Assembly: GCA_902566925.1 (NCBI GenBank)
Contig: CACFKO010000007.1
Span: forward strand, 1-60,368
Source of the DNA: an uncultured Pelagibacteraceae bacterium
GTDB lineage: Bacteria > Pseudomonadota > Alphaproteobacteria > Pelagibacterales > Pelagibacteraceae
Direction of reading: 5' to 3'
Length of the DNA stretch: 60,368 bases
The notes below the pieces were generated by a model. It ran no database searches and was not told the DNA's origin. It was given only the letters and a program-made list of their open reading frames with translations. Positions 45,814 through 54,319 of this stretch are shown here, piece by piece. Each line of letters opens with the position of its first letter. Position 1 is the stretch's first letter. The position numbers and the translations under genes were made by a program.

Positions 45814-47479
45814 CTTCTTTTTTAACTTCAATTAAATTTGCATCTGGAAAAGATTGCAGCATTTCTTTAAAAGTTTTACTATTTTTTTCATCAGCTAATA
45901 TTTTCTCTCTTTCTTCAATTTTATTTTGATAAAAAGTTTTCGATTTTTCTTCCTTGCTCAAACTTATTATCCATCTTTTACCTGTCCATTCATACAGACT
46001 ATGAGATAGTCTTTTTATAAAGTTTTTGTTTAAATTTTCATTGAAGTTAATATCAATTTTTCCATTCTCAAAACTGACTAACTTTACATTTCTCTCAAGA
46101 TCATATTTTAGTTCCATTTCTTTATTTTTTTCGGCTAAGCTGATGAGATCAGAAAAGGAACTAATCTGAAGTTCTGTTTTTACTTCTGCTTCTTTATTAG
46201 CTAAAGTTTTAACCTGTTCAGTATTTTTCATTTGATCTTTGGTGAAACTAAGTGGATTAGATTTTATATTATTTTCTTCAATTTTTTTTTTTGTTGCCTT
46301 GGGATCTGTTAATTTTTCATAGTCAGATCTTTCATCCTCAGATTGATCATCCATATTTTTTGCATGCATAAGCTGCATTAAAAACATTTCTAATGCTATA
46401 TTTTCATTTGAAACTGATTTTAAATCCTCGATAGTCTTTAGAGTTAATTGCCAAAACAAACCTAAATCCTTTATGTTTAAATTCTGGCTTCCACTTTCTA
46501 TAAGTTCTAATTCTGCTTCTGAGACAAGCATGTCTTTCTCAATGGGACCAAGATTAATTCTTCTTCCAAATAAATAAATTAATTCTAAAATATCATTTAA
46601 GAAATTTTTTGGCTCTAAACCGTTATCTATTAGTTCCTTTAGTAACTCCATGGCTTTTTTCTCGTCTCCTTCAAAAACATAATTAATTAAGTGAATAAGC
46701 TTAGATTTATCTGCTAAGCCAAGCATTTTTCTAATATCTGAATCTTCTATAGTTTGATTATTATCCAGGCTTTGAAACACAAGTGCTCTGTCTAATAAAG
46801 AAATCGCATCTCTCACGGAGCCCTCAGAGGCTCTTGCTAATAATTTTAGAGCAGAGTCTGATATTTTTCCTTTTTCAATTTTTGAAATTTTTTTAATGTG
46901 TTCATAAATTTTTTCCAAACCTACTCTTCTTAAGTCAAATCTTTGGCATCTAGATAAAATTGTTACGGGAATTTTTCTTGATTCTGTTGTTGCTAAAATA
47001 AATTTAAGTTTTTCTGGTGGTTCTTCTAAAGTTTTTAAAAGTCCATTAAAGGCCTGTTTTGACAGCATGTGAACTTCATCTATTATGAATATTTTATATT
47101 TTGCATTTGTTGGATTGTATTTAGAATTTTCTATAAGCTCTCTTACGTCATCAATTCCTGTCTTTGATGCAGCATCCATTTCAAGGACATCAATATGATT
47201 TGAGTTTTCAATCTGCTTACAATGTTCGCATAAATTCTCTTCGCTATATTTTGGCCCCTGATCTGAGTCATTCGTGCAATTTAAAGCTTTTGCAATGAGT
47301 CTTGCTGTAGTTGTTTTTCCAACACCTCTAATTCCAGTAAGGAGGTATGCGTTAGGGGTTTTACCTATTTTTATAGCGTTGAAAATAGTTTCCGCGATTA
47401 CTTCCTGTCCGATTAAATCACCAAATATCTTTGGTCTATATTTTAAAGCTAGAATTTTTGATTTACCACTATTTATCAT
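45806..47479 (-). CDS. dnaX: DNA polymerase III subunits gamma/tau
   Basis: A 557-residue clamp-loader ATPase. Walker A is GIRGVGKTTTAR (about residues 49-60); the zinc module is in CTNDSDQ-CEHC, the DEVHMLS motif and the SRCQRF arginine finger are intact. Domain III ends near residue 375, then a charged linker and a C-terminal tau-like domain. The linker contains a run of 11 A (46282-46292) that could give a shorter gamma form. The ATG is 4 bases after the 3' end of the SRP RNA. Confidence 0.96.
   Translation of the reverse strand: MINSGKSKILALKYRPKIFGDLIGQEVIAETIFNAIKIGKTPNAYLLTGIRGVGKTTTARLIAKALNCTNDSDQGPKYSEENLCEHCKQIENSNHIDVLEMDAASKTGIDDVRELIENSKYNPTNAKYKIFIIDEVHMLSKQAFNGLLKTLEEPPEKLKFILATTESRKIPVTILSRCQRFDLRRVGLEKIYEHIKKISKIEKGKISDSALKLLARASEGSVRDAISLLDRALVFQSLDNNQTIEDSDIRKMLGLADKSKLIHLINYVFEGDEKKAMELLKELIDNGLEPKNFLNDILELIYLFGRRINLGPIEKDMLVSEAELELIESGSQNLNIKDLGLFWQLTLKTIEDLKSVSNENIALEMFLMQLMHAKNMDDQSEDERSDYEKLTDPKATKKKIEENNIKSNPLSFTKDQMKNTEQVKTLANKEAEVKTELQISSFSDLISLAEKNKEMELKYDLERNVKLVSFENGKIDINFNENLNKNFIKRLSHSLYEWTGKRWIISLSKEEKSKTFYQNKIEEREKILADEKNSKTFKEMLQSFPDANLIEVKKEDE
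46282..46292 (-). other. A11 tract in dnaX, candidate slippage site for gamma
   Basis: Eleven consecutive A on the coding strand at about codon 396, in the linker after domain III. Adding one A gives a stop (TGA) one codon after the tract; losing one A gives a stop (TAA) about six codons later. Both products would be near 400 residues, the size expected for a gamma subunit. Thermus makes gamma by slippage on a similar A run in dnaX. The genome is A-rich, so chance is possible. Confidence 0.45.
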
Positions 47480-47483
47480 ACAA

Positions 47484-47572
47484 GGAGACCAAACAACCCG
47501 CTTTCAAAAGTTCGTGCTGCTGTTGTTACACCCTGACACATTAAACATATCGAAACCGCCTGGATGGCCTCC
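47484..47572 (-). ncRNA. ffs: 4.5S signal recognition particle RNA
   Basis: An 89-base RNA on the minus strand. The ends pair as GGAGGCCA with TGGTCTCC, followed by further paired blocks. The distal helix contains the SRP54/Ffh-binding site: GTCAGG on one side and AGCAGC on the other, separated by 10 bases as in E. coli. The apical sequence is GTGTAACAAC rather than a GGAA tetraloop. It has its own promoter and lies just before dnaX, a frequent alphaproteobacterial location. Confidence 0.86.
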
Positions 47573-47577
47573 AAATT

Positions 47578-47607
47578 ATTATATCAGTATCAAATTGAAC
47601 TCTACAA
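47578..47607 (-). promoter_or_regulatory. Promoter of SRP RNA (and dnaX)
   Basis: Perfect -10 TATAAT at 47583-47578 and TTGTAG at 47607-47602 as -35, spacer 18. The -10 ends 5 bases before the SRP RNA 5' end, giving a start at the mature end. It lies in the gap between the pheA stop (47631) and the SRP RNA. Confidence 0.7.
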
Positions 47608-47630
47608 GTCTCGAATCTTTAATTTGTGGA

Positions 47631-48476
47631 CTATTTTTTTTGTCTAAAAGAGGAAGCTTCATAAACTCCCAGAATATTCAAACTTTGAGTATGAAATCCA
47701 AGCTCTTCCAAAGCCTTCTGAACTCTTACATCTTCAATATGTCCTTCCAAATCCAGGTAAAAATTTGTTTGATCAAACGTATTCTTTACCGAAAAACTTT
47801 CTAATTTTGTTAGGTTTACTTGATTGGTAGCAAATCCTCCAAGACATTTGTAAAGTGCTGCAGGGATGCTTTTTAACCTAAATATGCAACTCGTAATATA
47901 ATTTTTATTTTTTTCGTATACAGGTTGACTTACATTTTTTCCCATGATCAAAAATCTAGTAACATTATTTTTTTCATCTTCAATATTTTTAACCAAAACT
48001 TTGAGTCTATATATTTTTGCTGACAGTGTTGAGGCTATTGCTGCTATAGATTTATCGGATCCCTTAGAAAGTTCTTTAGCAGATCCTGCTGTGTCTGCTG
48101 AAATTATTGTTTGAAAATTATGTTTTTGAATAATTTTTTGGCATTGATCTATTGCTTGAGCGTGACTTCTTATATATTTGATATCTTGTAATTCGGCATC
48201 CTCTTTAACTAAGAGATTGTGTTCAACAGTTTGAAAATGCTCGGCATAAATTTGCAATTTATATTTAGGCAACAAATAATGAATATCGGCAACTCTTCCG
48301 GCTAAAGAATTCTCTATAGGGATAACTATTTTGCAATTTTCATCCTGATTAGCTGTTCTAAAAGTTTCTTCAAATGTTGGACAGGCATTAATTGAAGATC
48401 CTGGGAAAAGCTGTTCACAAGCAATATGTGAGTACGCCCCCATCTCTCCCTGAAATGCTATTTTTTCTTTCGACAT
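47631..48476 (-). CDS. pheA: Prephenate dehydratase
   Basis: A 281-residue enzyme giving phenylpyruvate for phenylalanine. It starts with IAFQGEMGAYSHIACEQLFPG and contains IPIENSLAGRVAD and TAGSAKELSKG, the PDT motifs. The C-terminal ACT regulatory domain is present (SIPAALYKCLGGFATNQVNLTKLES) and should bind phenylalanine. It starts one base after the kdsB stop. Confidence 0.95.
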   Translation of the reverse strand: MSKEKIAFQGEMGAYSHIACEQLFPGSSINACPTFEETFRTANQDENCKIVIPIENSLAGRVADIHYLLPKYKLQIYAEHFQTVEHNLLVKEDAELQDIKYIRSHAQAIDQCQKIIQKHNFQTIISADTAGSAKELSKGSDKSIAAIASTLSAKIYRLKVLVKNIEDEKNNVTRFLIMGKNVSQPVYEKNKNYITSCIFRLKSIPAALYKCLGGFATNQVNLTKLESFSVKNTFDQTNFYLDLEGHIEDVRVQKALEELGFHTQSLNILGVYEASSFRQKK

Positions 48477-49211
48477 TTATTTTTCCATAATTTTTTTAAT
48501 TTCTTCTAAATCGTCCTTTGTATCAATACTAAGTGGATTAGAAGGTGTGTATCCAACATGTATTTTCATCTTATTCTCTAAAGCTCTCATCTGTTCTAAA
48601 TTTCTCTCTAATTCTAATTTACTTCTTTTTAAATTTACATACCGCATTAAAGCTTTGCTAGTAAAGGCATAAATACCAATATGATGATAAATAAATTTAT
48701 CTTCTTGTTTAATCAAATCTCTTTTAAAATCTATTGCCTCAGTAAAACCTGATTTTTCAATATTATCCTTTGCAATTACTTTTACTATATTTGGATTTTG
48801 AATTTCTTCCTTGGTTTTTACAGATGATGCTAAAGTGGCCATATCACATAGACCTTTGTCCATATATTTTTTCAACTGGTTAATAGCTTTTGGGTTGAGG
48901 TTGGGCATGTCGCCTTGTAAATTTATGATAACTTTTGGTTTAGATGAATAAAAATTTTCAAACCCTTCAAACACTCTGTCTGTACCCGTTTCGTGTTGAC
49001 TTATTGAAAGAAATGAATTTCCTCCATTTTTTTTTATCAGTTCAGCAATATCTTTGTCTGGTGTAACAACCAAAACATCCCCTGATCCGGAATCCTTTGC
49101 TAAATCATGAACGTGCAATATCATTTCTTTTCTATTAATTAATTCCAGAGGCTTGTTCGGAAGCCTTTTGGCTTTTAATCTTGAAGGGATAATTACAACT
49201 GCATTGTTCAT
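48477..49211 (-). CDS. kdsB: 3-deoxy-manno-octulosonate cytidylyltransferase
   Basis: A 244-residue enzyme making CMP-Kdo for WaaA. The N-terminal [15 protein letters not shown] is the CTP-binding loop, and [13 protein letters not shown] carries the metal-binding Asp. It supports the lipid A block at 22.5-27.4 kb. A hairpin precedes the start. Confidence 0.95.
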   Translation of the reverse strand: MNNAVVIIPSRLKAKRLPNKPLELINRKEMILHVHDLAKDSGSGDVLVVTPDKDIAELIKKNGGNSFLSISQHETGTDRVFEGFENFYSSKPKVIINLQGDMPNLNPKAINQLKKYMDKGLCDMATLASSVKTKEEIQNPNIVKVIAKDNIEKSGFTEAIDFKRDLIKQEDKFIYHHIGIYAFTSKALMRYVNLKRSKLELERNLEQMRALENKMKIHVGYTPSNPLSIDTKDDLEEIKKIMEK

Positions 49212-49220
49212 AAATATTTA

Positions 49221-49237
49221 TGCGTCCCAAAGACGCA
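49221..49237 (-). promoter_or_regulatory. Hairpin upstream of kdsB
   Basis: TGCGTC and GACGCA form a 6-bp GC-rich stem with a 5-base loop, 9 bases before the kdsB ATG. It lies in the 96-base divergent gap with cycM. There is no T run after it, so it is more likely a leader hairpin or operator. Confidence 0.35.
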
Positions 49238-49307
49238 ATGTTGTGTAATTTACTTAAAGTTTTTTTTACTAACTCGTGATATATCTAACATATTAATTAT
49301 CAAATTT

Positions 49308-49841
49308 ATGAATGGTTTTGAAATAAATAAAATTATAGCTGCACTTATTTTTACAGTTTTAGTTGTTTTTGGAATAGGAAAAATCACTGATTTAATATTT
49401 CTCGTAGATAAACCTTCTGAGGCTGCTTACAAAGTTGAGGCTCCAACTATAAAAACTGCAATTGCAGAATCTTCTGGTTCTGGAAGTGTAGACATAAAGG
49501 CCCTTCTTGCTCTTGGTACAGTAGAGCACGGAAAACAAGTTTTTAAAAAGTGTACAGCGTGCCATGTAGTTGCAAAAGGTGGTAAAAATAAAATTGGTCC
49601 AGCATTGTATGGTGTTTTGGGAAGAAAGTCTGGTGTTATATCAGATTACAAATACTCGAAGGCCCTTACAGCTCACGGAAAAGTTTGGTCATATGAAGAA
49701 ATGAATTTATATTTGTTAAAACCTCAAGCTCATATTAAAGGTACTAAAATGGCTTTCGCTGGATTAAAAAAAGAAAAAGATAGAGCGTCAGTAATCCTTT
49801 ATATGAATACAAAAAGCGATAACCCGCTTCCTAATCCATAA
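49308..49841 (+). CDS. cycM: Membrane-anchored cytochrome c, class I
   Basis: A 177-residue electron carrier. An uncleaved N-terminal anchor (about 9-32) and a linker precede a single class I heme domain with CTACH at residues 82-86 and the axial Met148 in [10 protein letters not shown]. The layout matches CycM/cytochrome c552, which passes electrons from the bc1 complex to aa3 oxidase. Pairing with the cox operon at 12.7-18.9 kb is inference. Confidence 0.92.
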   Translation: MNGFEINKIIAALIFTVLVVFGIGKITDLIFLVDKPSEAAYKVEAPTIKTAIAESSGSGSVDIKALLALGTVEHGKQVFKKCTACHVVAKGGKNKIGPALYGVLGRKSGVISDYKYSKALTAHGKVWSYEEMNLYLLKPQAHIKGTKMAFAGLKKEKDRASVILYMNTKSDNPLPNP

Positions 49842-49842
49842 T

Positions 49843-50766
49843 TTATTTTATACACCATTCAATAATACTTTTCTGAGCATGAATTCTATTAAACGCCTGA
49901 AGCCAGACAACGGATTGCATTCCATCCATAACTTCACTTGTTACTTCTTCTTCTCTGCTTGCAGGAAGGCAGTGCATAAAAATTGCATCTGATTTTGCAG
50001 CCTTCATAATTTTTTTATTTACCTGATATTTTTTAAGTGCTTTCTTTTTTTTATTTTTGTCACCCTTATCCCCCATAGAAATCCATTTATCAGTCATAAT
50101 GCAATCAGCATCTTTAACGGCTTTATATGGATCTTCAGTAATTAAGAGTTTGCAATTATTTTTTTTTGCCATTGAAACTATTTTTTTATCTGGCTGATAC
50201 TTTTTAGGACATGCAATATTTAGTTCAAATTCAAATTTAACAGCTGCTTCAATAAATGAATTTGCAACATTATTACCATCACCAAGCCATGCAAGAGTTT
50301 TTCCCTCTATATTTCCCTTTGATTCTTCAAAAGTTAAAATATCCGACATAATTTGACATGGGTGACTTAGATTTGTGAGTCCATTAATAATTGGAATTTC
50401 TAAATATTTTTTAAATTCATTAATATCTTTGTGTGAATCTGTTCTTATCATTAGAATGTCTGCGTATTGCGACAAAACTTTAGCTGTATCTTTTATTGTT
50501 TCATCACCTTTTCCATAGTGGATTTCATCTTGATTCAAAATAATTGATGATCCACCTAATTGATTAACGGCTAGATCAAAGGAAATTCTTGTTCTGGTTG
50601 ATGGTTTAGCAAAAAGCATGATCATAGTTTTTCCTTTAATTGGCTGATCCGTATCAGGTTGAGAATTTGGTTTTTTTCCTCTTTCGGACTTTCTTTTCTT
50701 GGCTCCATCAATGATCGATCTTAATTCGTTCTTTGATAAATCAGAAATATTTATAAAATTATTCAT
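49843..50766 (-). CDS. argF: Ornithine carbamoyltransferase
   Basis: A 307-residue transferase making citrulline. The carbamoyl phosphate loop is FAKPSTRTRISFD, and the ornithine/catalytic motifs are LTNLSHPCQIMSD and FMHCLPASREEEV. It ends one base from convergent cycM. It follows argD after 3 bases. Confidence 0.96.
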   Translation of the reverse strand: MNNFINISDLSKNELRSIIDGAKKRKSERGKKPNSQPDTDQPIKGKTMIMLFAKPSTRTRISFDLAVNQLGGSSIILNQDEIHYGKGDETIKDTAKVLSQYADILMIRTDSHKDINEFKKYLEIPIINGLTNLSHPCQIMSDILTFEESKGNIEGKTLAWLGDGNNVANSFIEAAVKFEFELNIACPKKYQPDKKIVSMAKKNNCKLLITEDPYKAVKDADCIMTDKWISMGDKGDKNKKKKALKKYQVNKKIMKAAKSDAIFMHCLPASREEEVTSEVMDGMQSVVWLQAFNRIHAQKSIIEWCIK

Positions 50767-50769
50767 AGT

Positions 50770-51936
50770 TTAATTTATTTGTTCACAAACTTTTCTTATA
50801 ATTTTTATTGCGAGATCTATTTCTTGTTTTTTAACGTTTAAAGGAGGCAGGATTCTGACAACGTTTTCTCCTGCTCTCATAGTAAGCAACTTATTATCCT
50901 GTAATTTTTTAATAAAACTTGTTTGATCTTTGTAAAGCTGCAATCCTATCAACAAACCAACTCCTCTAACTTCTTTTATTATTTCCGGATATTCATCCTG
51001 AATTTTATTTAGCTCAGAAATGAAGTAACTAGAAGATTTTTGCACATTCTTTAGGAAACCTTTTTTAAATATCTGGTCCAAAACTGCATTTCCAACACTC
51101 ATGGCCAGCGGATTCCCACCAAAAGTACTCCCGTGGGATCCTGGGGTCATAGCAGATGCTACTTTCTTATTCATTAAGACTGCTCCGATCGGAAAACCTC
51201 CTCCTATTCCCTTGGCAATTGGAACAATATCAGGTTTAATTTTGGCGTATTCAAAAGCAAAAAATTTTCCCGATCTTCCTACGCCACATTGAACTTCGTC
51301 CAGTATCAGTAAGATTTTCTTCTTATTACAAATTTTTCTTAAATCTCTTATACACCAGTCAGGTATAACTTTAATGCCTGACTCTCCCATTGCTGTTTCT
51401 ATCATTATTGCAGCTGTTTTTTTCGTAATAGCTTTTTTTAAACCTTTGTGGTCACCGAATTTAAAGTGATCAAATCCTGGTACCTTTGGCCCAAACCCTT
51501 CTGTCATTTTTTTTGATCCACTTGCAAAAATTGCAGCTAGAGTTCTTCCGTGAAAAGAATTTTTTATACAAAGAATTCTATTCTTTTGAGGTTTCCCAAT
51601 TGAATAAAAATATCTTCTTGCAGCTTTAATGGCGACCTCTGTCGCTTCAACACCACTATTTTGAAAAATTACATAATCTGCAAAAGTTTTTTGCGTTAAT
51701 CTTTTTGCAAGTTTTTCTCCTTCAGGTATAACAAACGCATTTGATACATGCCAAATTTTTTTTGCTTGTTTATTCATAGCCTTTGTCAAATAAGGGTTTG
51801 CGTGTCCTAATGAATTAACTGCTATCCCTTGAACAAAGTCTAAATATTTTATTCCATTGGTTGAATATAAAAAACTTCCCTGCCCTCTTTTGAAAGCAAT
51901 TTTTCTTCTGTTATAATTTTTTGCTAAAGCACTCAT
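50770..51936 (-). CDS. argD: Acetylornithine aminotransferase
   Basis: A 388-residue PLP aminotransferase. The motif LLILDEVQCGVGRSGKFFA and the PLP lysine region PIAKGIGGGFPIGAV match ArgD. It converts N-acetylglutamate semialdehyde to acetylornithine and may also serve in lysine synthesis. It is between the permease gene and argF. Confidence 0.95.
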   Translation of the reverse strand: MSALAKNYNRRKIAFKRGQGSFLYSTNGIKYLDFVQGIAVNSLGHANPYLTKAMNKQAKKIWHVSNAFVIPEGEKLAKRLTQKTFADYVIFQNSGVEATEVAIKAARRYFYSIGKPQKNRILCIKNSFHGRTLAAIFASGSKKMTEGFGPKVPGFDHFKFGDHKGLKKAITKKTAAIMIETAMGESGIKVIPDWCIRDLRKICNKKKILLILDEVQCGVGRSGKFFAFEYAKIKPDIVPIAKGIGGGFPIGAVLMNKKVASAMTPGSHGSTFGGNPLAMSVGNAVLDQIFKKGFLKNVQKSSSYFISELNKIQDEYPEIIKEVRGVGLLIGLQLYKDQTSFIKKLQDNKLLTMRAGENVVRILPPLNVKKQEIDLAIKIIRKVCEQIN

Positions 51937-51939
51937 TGA

Positions 51940-52752
51940 TTAAGATTTTATTTTATAACCTTTTTTATAAAGCAAATAAGTCATTAACCACAATATTAAA
52001 GCTAATATAATTAGATAAAAAGAACCTATAAAAATAGATCCATCAGATTGCTCTAAAAAACCATACCTGAACCCATCAATCATATAAAAGAAAGGATTAC
52101 ACTTGCTTATTACCTGAAGAAATTGTGGAAGGTTTTCAATTGTATAAAAAGTTCCTGACAAAAAAGAAAGGGGTACAATTAAAAAATTTGTTACTGAAGC
52201 CATATGATCAAATTTCTCAGCCCATAAACCTGCAATAATACCAATTAGACCGAGAATAAAAGATGAAACAAAAGTATAAAAAATTATAGCAGAAAAGTTT
52301 CTGATTTCTATATCTACTAGAAAATAGAATGTACAGATAGAAAAAGCCCCGATCATAAAACTTCTCGTTACAGAAGCTAAAGTAACCGCAAAAGTTACCT
52401 CTCCTGCTGAAAGAGGTGCATATAAAATATCCACAATGTTTCCTTGTATCTTTCCTATCATAAAAGACGAAGAAGAATGGGAAAAAGCTTGTTGGATTAT
52501 CTGCATTGCAATCAATCCTGGCGCGAGAAAAGTAATAAAAGGAAAACCTAGCATATCGGATCTTCCGCTTCCTAAAGCAACGGATAGAACTAAAAGAAAA
52601 AGCAGTGAAGAAATGATTGGGGATAAAAGTGTTTGAACCCAAACAATTAAAAATCTAAGTACCTCTTTTTTGTACAATGTCCAAAGACCAACCCAGTTTA
52701 TTAAACCAAATCTTCTTGCTCCAAATTTGTATTTTTTACTTATTTCAACCAT
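51940..52752 (-). CDS. ABC-2 type transporter permease (YadH-like)
   Basis: A 270-residue membrane protein with six predicted helices and the ABC-2 pattern (FLAPGLIAMQIIQQAFSHSS, FLSGTFYTIENLPQFLQ, NPFFYMIDGFRYGF), close to YadH/NodJ-type permeases. Its ATPase partner is not in this window. It is 3 bases upstream of argD on the same transcript. The substrate is unknown. Confidence 0.85.
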   Translation of the reverse strand: MVEISKKYKFGARRFGLINWVGLWTLYKKEVLRFLIVWVQTLLSPIISSLLFLLVLSVALGSGRSDMLGFPFITFLAPGLIAMQIIQQAFSHSSSSFMIGKIQGNIVDILYAPLSAGEVTFAVTLASVTRSFMIGAFSICTFYFLVDIEIRNFSAIIFYTFVSSFILGLIGIIAGLWAEKFDHMASVTNFLIVPLSFLSGTFYTIENLPQFLQVISKCNPFFYMIDGFRYGFLEQSDGSIFIGSFYLIILALILWLMTYLLYKKGYKIKS

Positions 52753-52862
52753 ACGTAGTCTTATAACTTTAAAATAAATTTTCTGTGAAAAACTTTTGTT
52801 TTATACAGGTTTTTAGCTTTATTTATTTTAACACTACTAAATAATGTAATATCTTGAAATAA

Positions 52863-52882
52863 GAAAACTATATGTAGTTTTC
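52863..52882 (+). promoter_or_regulatory. Perfect hairpin before the gcrA start
   Basis: GAAAACTA and TAGTTTTC form a perfect 8-bp stem around the loop TATG, ending 7 bases before the gcrA ATG, where a ribosome site would be. It could be an RNA structure controlling translation or a DNA operator; neither is shown. Confidence 0.5.
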
Positions 52883-52889
52883 ATTTTAT

Positions 52890-53390
52890 ATGAGCACTTG
52901 GGATGAATCACGTGAAGCTAAACTAAAAGAATTGTGGGAAAAGGGCCATACTGCTAGCCAAATAGCAAAAATCTTAGGTGACACAACAAGAAACGCGGTT
53001 ATTGGAAAAGCACATCGTCTTAAGTTAGCCGGCCGAACAAAATCAAGAAAATCTGAAATTCAAAAAAAACAAGTTTTAGGTGTACAAAACAAGGAAGAGC
53101 GACATATAAGTCGAAGAAGCAGATTTAAATCTTTGCTTTTAGATAAAGATTTTGAAGCTGAAAATCCTAAAAAATTAGAAGAGTTGGGAGATAAGAATTG
53201 TAGATGGCCAATTGGTCACCCAGATGAAGAAAATTTTTACTTTTGTGGGAGAAATCCAATCGAAGGATTTTCTTACTGCAAATTACATGTTTTGTATGCA
53301 TTCCAGCCTAAAAATCCGAAGGAAGAATTGATTAATAAAGAGGATGATGTTCCAGCCTTTATAGAGAAAAAGGTTAAAGCTTCTAAGTAA
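52890..53390 (+). CDS. gcrA: Cell-cycle regulator GcrA
   Basis: A 166-residue alphaproteobacterial transcription factor that cooperates with sigma-70 at GANTC-methylated promoters. The N-terminal helix-turn-helix is MSTWDESREAKLKELWEKG, SASQ-type IAKILG and RNAVIGKAHRLKLAGR. The C-terminus with CRWPIGHP and FYFCGRNPIEGFSYCKLH is the sigma-interacting domain. A GANTC site (GAATC) lies at its own start region. Confidence 0.95.
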   Translation: MSTWDESREAKLKELWEKGHTASQIAKILGDTTRNAVIGKAHRLKLAGRTKSRKSEIQKKQVLGVQNKEERHISRRSRFKSLLLDKDFEAENPKKLEELGDKNCRWPIGHPDEENFYFCGRNPIEGFSYCKLHVLYAFQPKNPKEELINKEDDVPAFIEKKVKASK

Positions 53391-53442
53391 TCCTTTAATA
53401 AAACCTTAACAATACTTTAATATAATAATCAGGAGAAAAAAT

Positions 53443-53670
53443 ATGAATAAAATAACTATAAAATATCTTAAATGGATAAGTACGTTTTTAACCTTGTTTG
53501 GAATATTGGCATTCTACTTAGATTACTATCCTTACAGCATGATACCTCACGGACTTGGTATTATTGGATGGACAGTTGTAGGAACCATAACAAAGGATAA
53601 ACCGCTACTTACAAACTTTGCATTGCAAATACCTATAATGTTTGCGGGTATAATAAAATATTCAATATAA
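53443..53670 (+). CDS. Unrecognised small membrane protein (75 aa)
   Basis: A 75-residue protein with hydrophobic stretches at about 9-26, 34-46 and 57-72. It contains LDYYPYSMIPHGLGIIGW. A fair ribosome site, AGGAG, lies before it. Family not recognised. It lies 4 bases before the aquaporin-like gene, so the two may be cotranscribed. Confidence 0.65.
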   Translation: MNKITIKYLKWISTFLTLFGILAFYLDYYPYSMIPHGLGIIGWTVVGTITKDKPLLTNFALQIPIMFAGIIKYSI

Positions 53671-53674
53671 TTTT

Positions 53675-54319
53675 ATGAAGAATAAAATATTTGTTGGTGA
53701 ATTTATAGGAAGTGCCTTGTTGGTGATGGCTATAGTAGGCTCGGGTATTATGGCAGAGAGTCTTACAAATGATACTGCTGTGATGTTGTTAGCTAATGCA
53801 GTTGCAACCGGTGCGGCTTTATATTTTTTGATTGTATCAATATCTGATATTTCAGGAGCACACTTTAATCCTTTTGTAACTCTTGCAATGTACCTCTCAA
53901 AAAAAATTAAATCCCAACTGCTACCAGTTTATTTTACTGCACAAATTTTAGGTTGTTTAACTGGTGTAATGTTAGCAAATTTTTTCTTTGATTATTCCTT
54001 AATCGAATTATCTTCTAAAAGTAGATCTGGAATAAATGTTTTTGTATCAGAAATAATAGCAACTTTTGGATTAATTTTTATAATATTTCGAACAATAAAA
54101 GGAGGTAAAGTCCTTGTAGCTACATCAGTGGCAACTTTTATTACCGCAGGTTATTGGTTTACATCATCTACTTCATTTGCAAATCCTGCGGTTGCGATAG
54201 CACGAACTTTTACCAATACTTTTACTGGAATAAATTATCTTAATACACCGTTTTTTATAATTGCTGAGTTAATCGGTACTTTATTTGCAATATATATTTT
54301 GAGGAAATTAAAGAACTAA
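53675..54319 (+). CDS. Aquaporin/glyceroporin family channel (AqpS-like)
   Basis: A 214-residue MIP family channel with six helices and two half-helices. The first pore motif is NPF (residues 65-67, GAHFNPFVTL) instead of NPA; the second is NPA (170-172, FANPAVAIARTFT) with the selectivity arginine at 177. The second half resembles AqpS channels of arsenic operons. No ars gene is seen here, so the substrate is open. The last 4 bases overlap phoB on the other strand. Confidence 0.85.
   Translation: MKNKIFVGEFIGSALLVMAIVGSGIMAESLTNDTAVMLLANAVATGAALYFLIVSISDISGAHFNPFVTLAMYLSKKIKSQLLPVYFTAQILGCLTGVMLANFFFDYSLIELSSKSRSGINVFVSEIIATFGLIFIIFRTIKGGKVLVATSVATFITAGYWFTSSTSFANPAVAIARTFTNTFTGINYLNTPFFIIAELIGTLFAIYILRKLKN

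Noticed and set aside
47274..47804. Plus-strand 176-codon frame across the dnaX start, SRP RNA and pheA end
   Set aside because: Crosses a clear RNA gene and two real genes; product has no recognisable motif.
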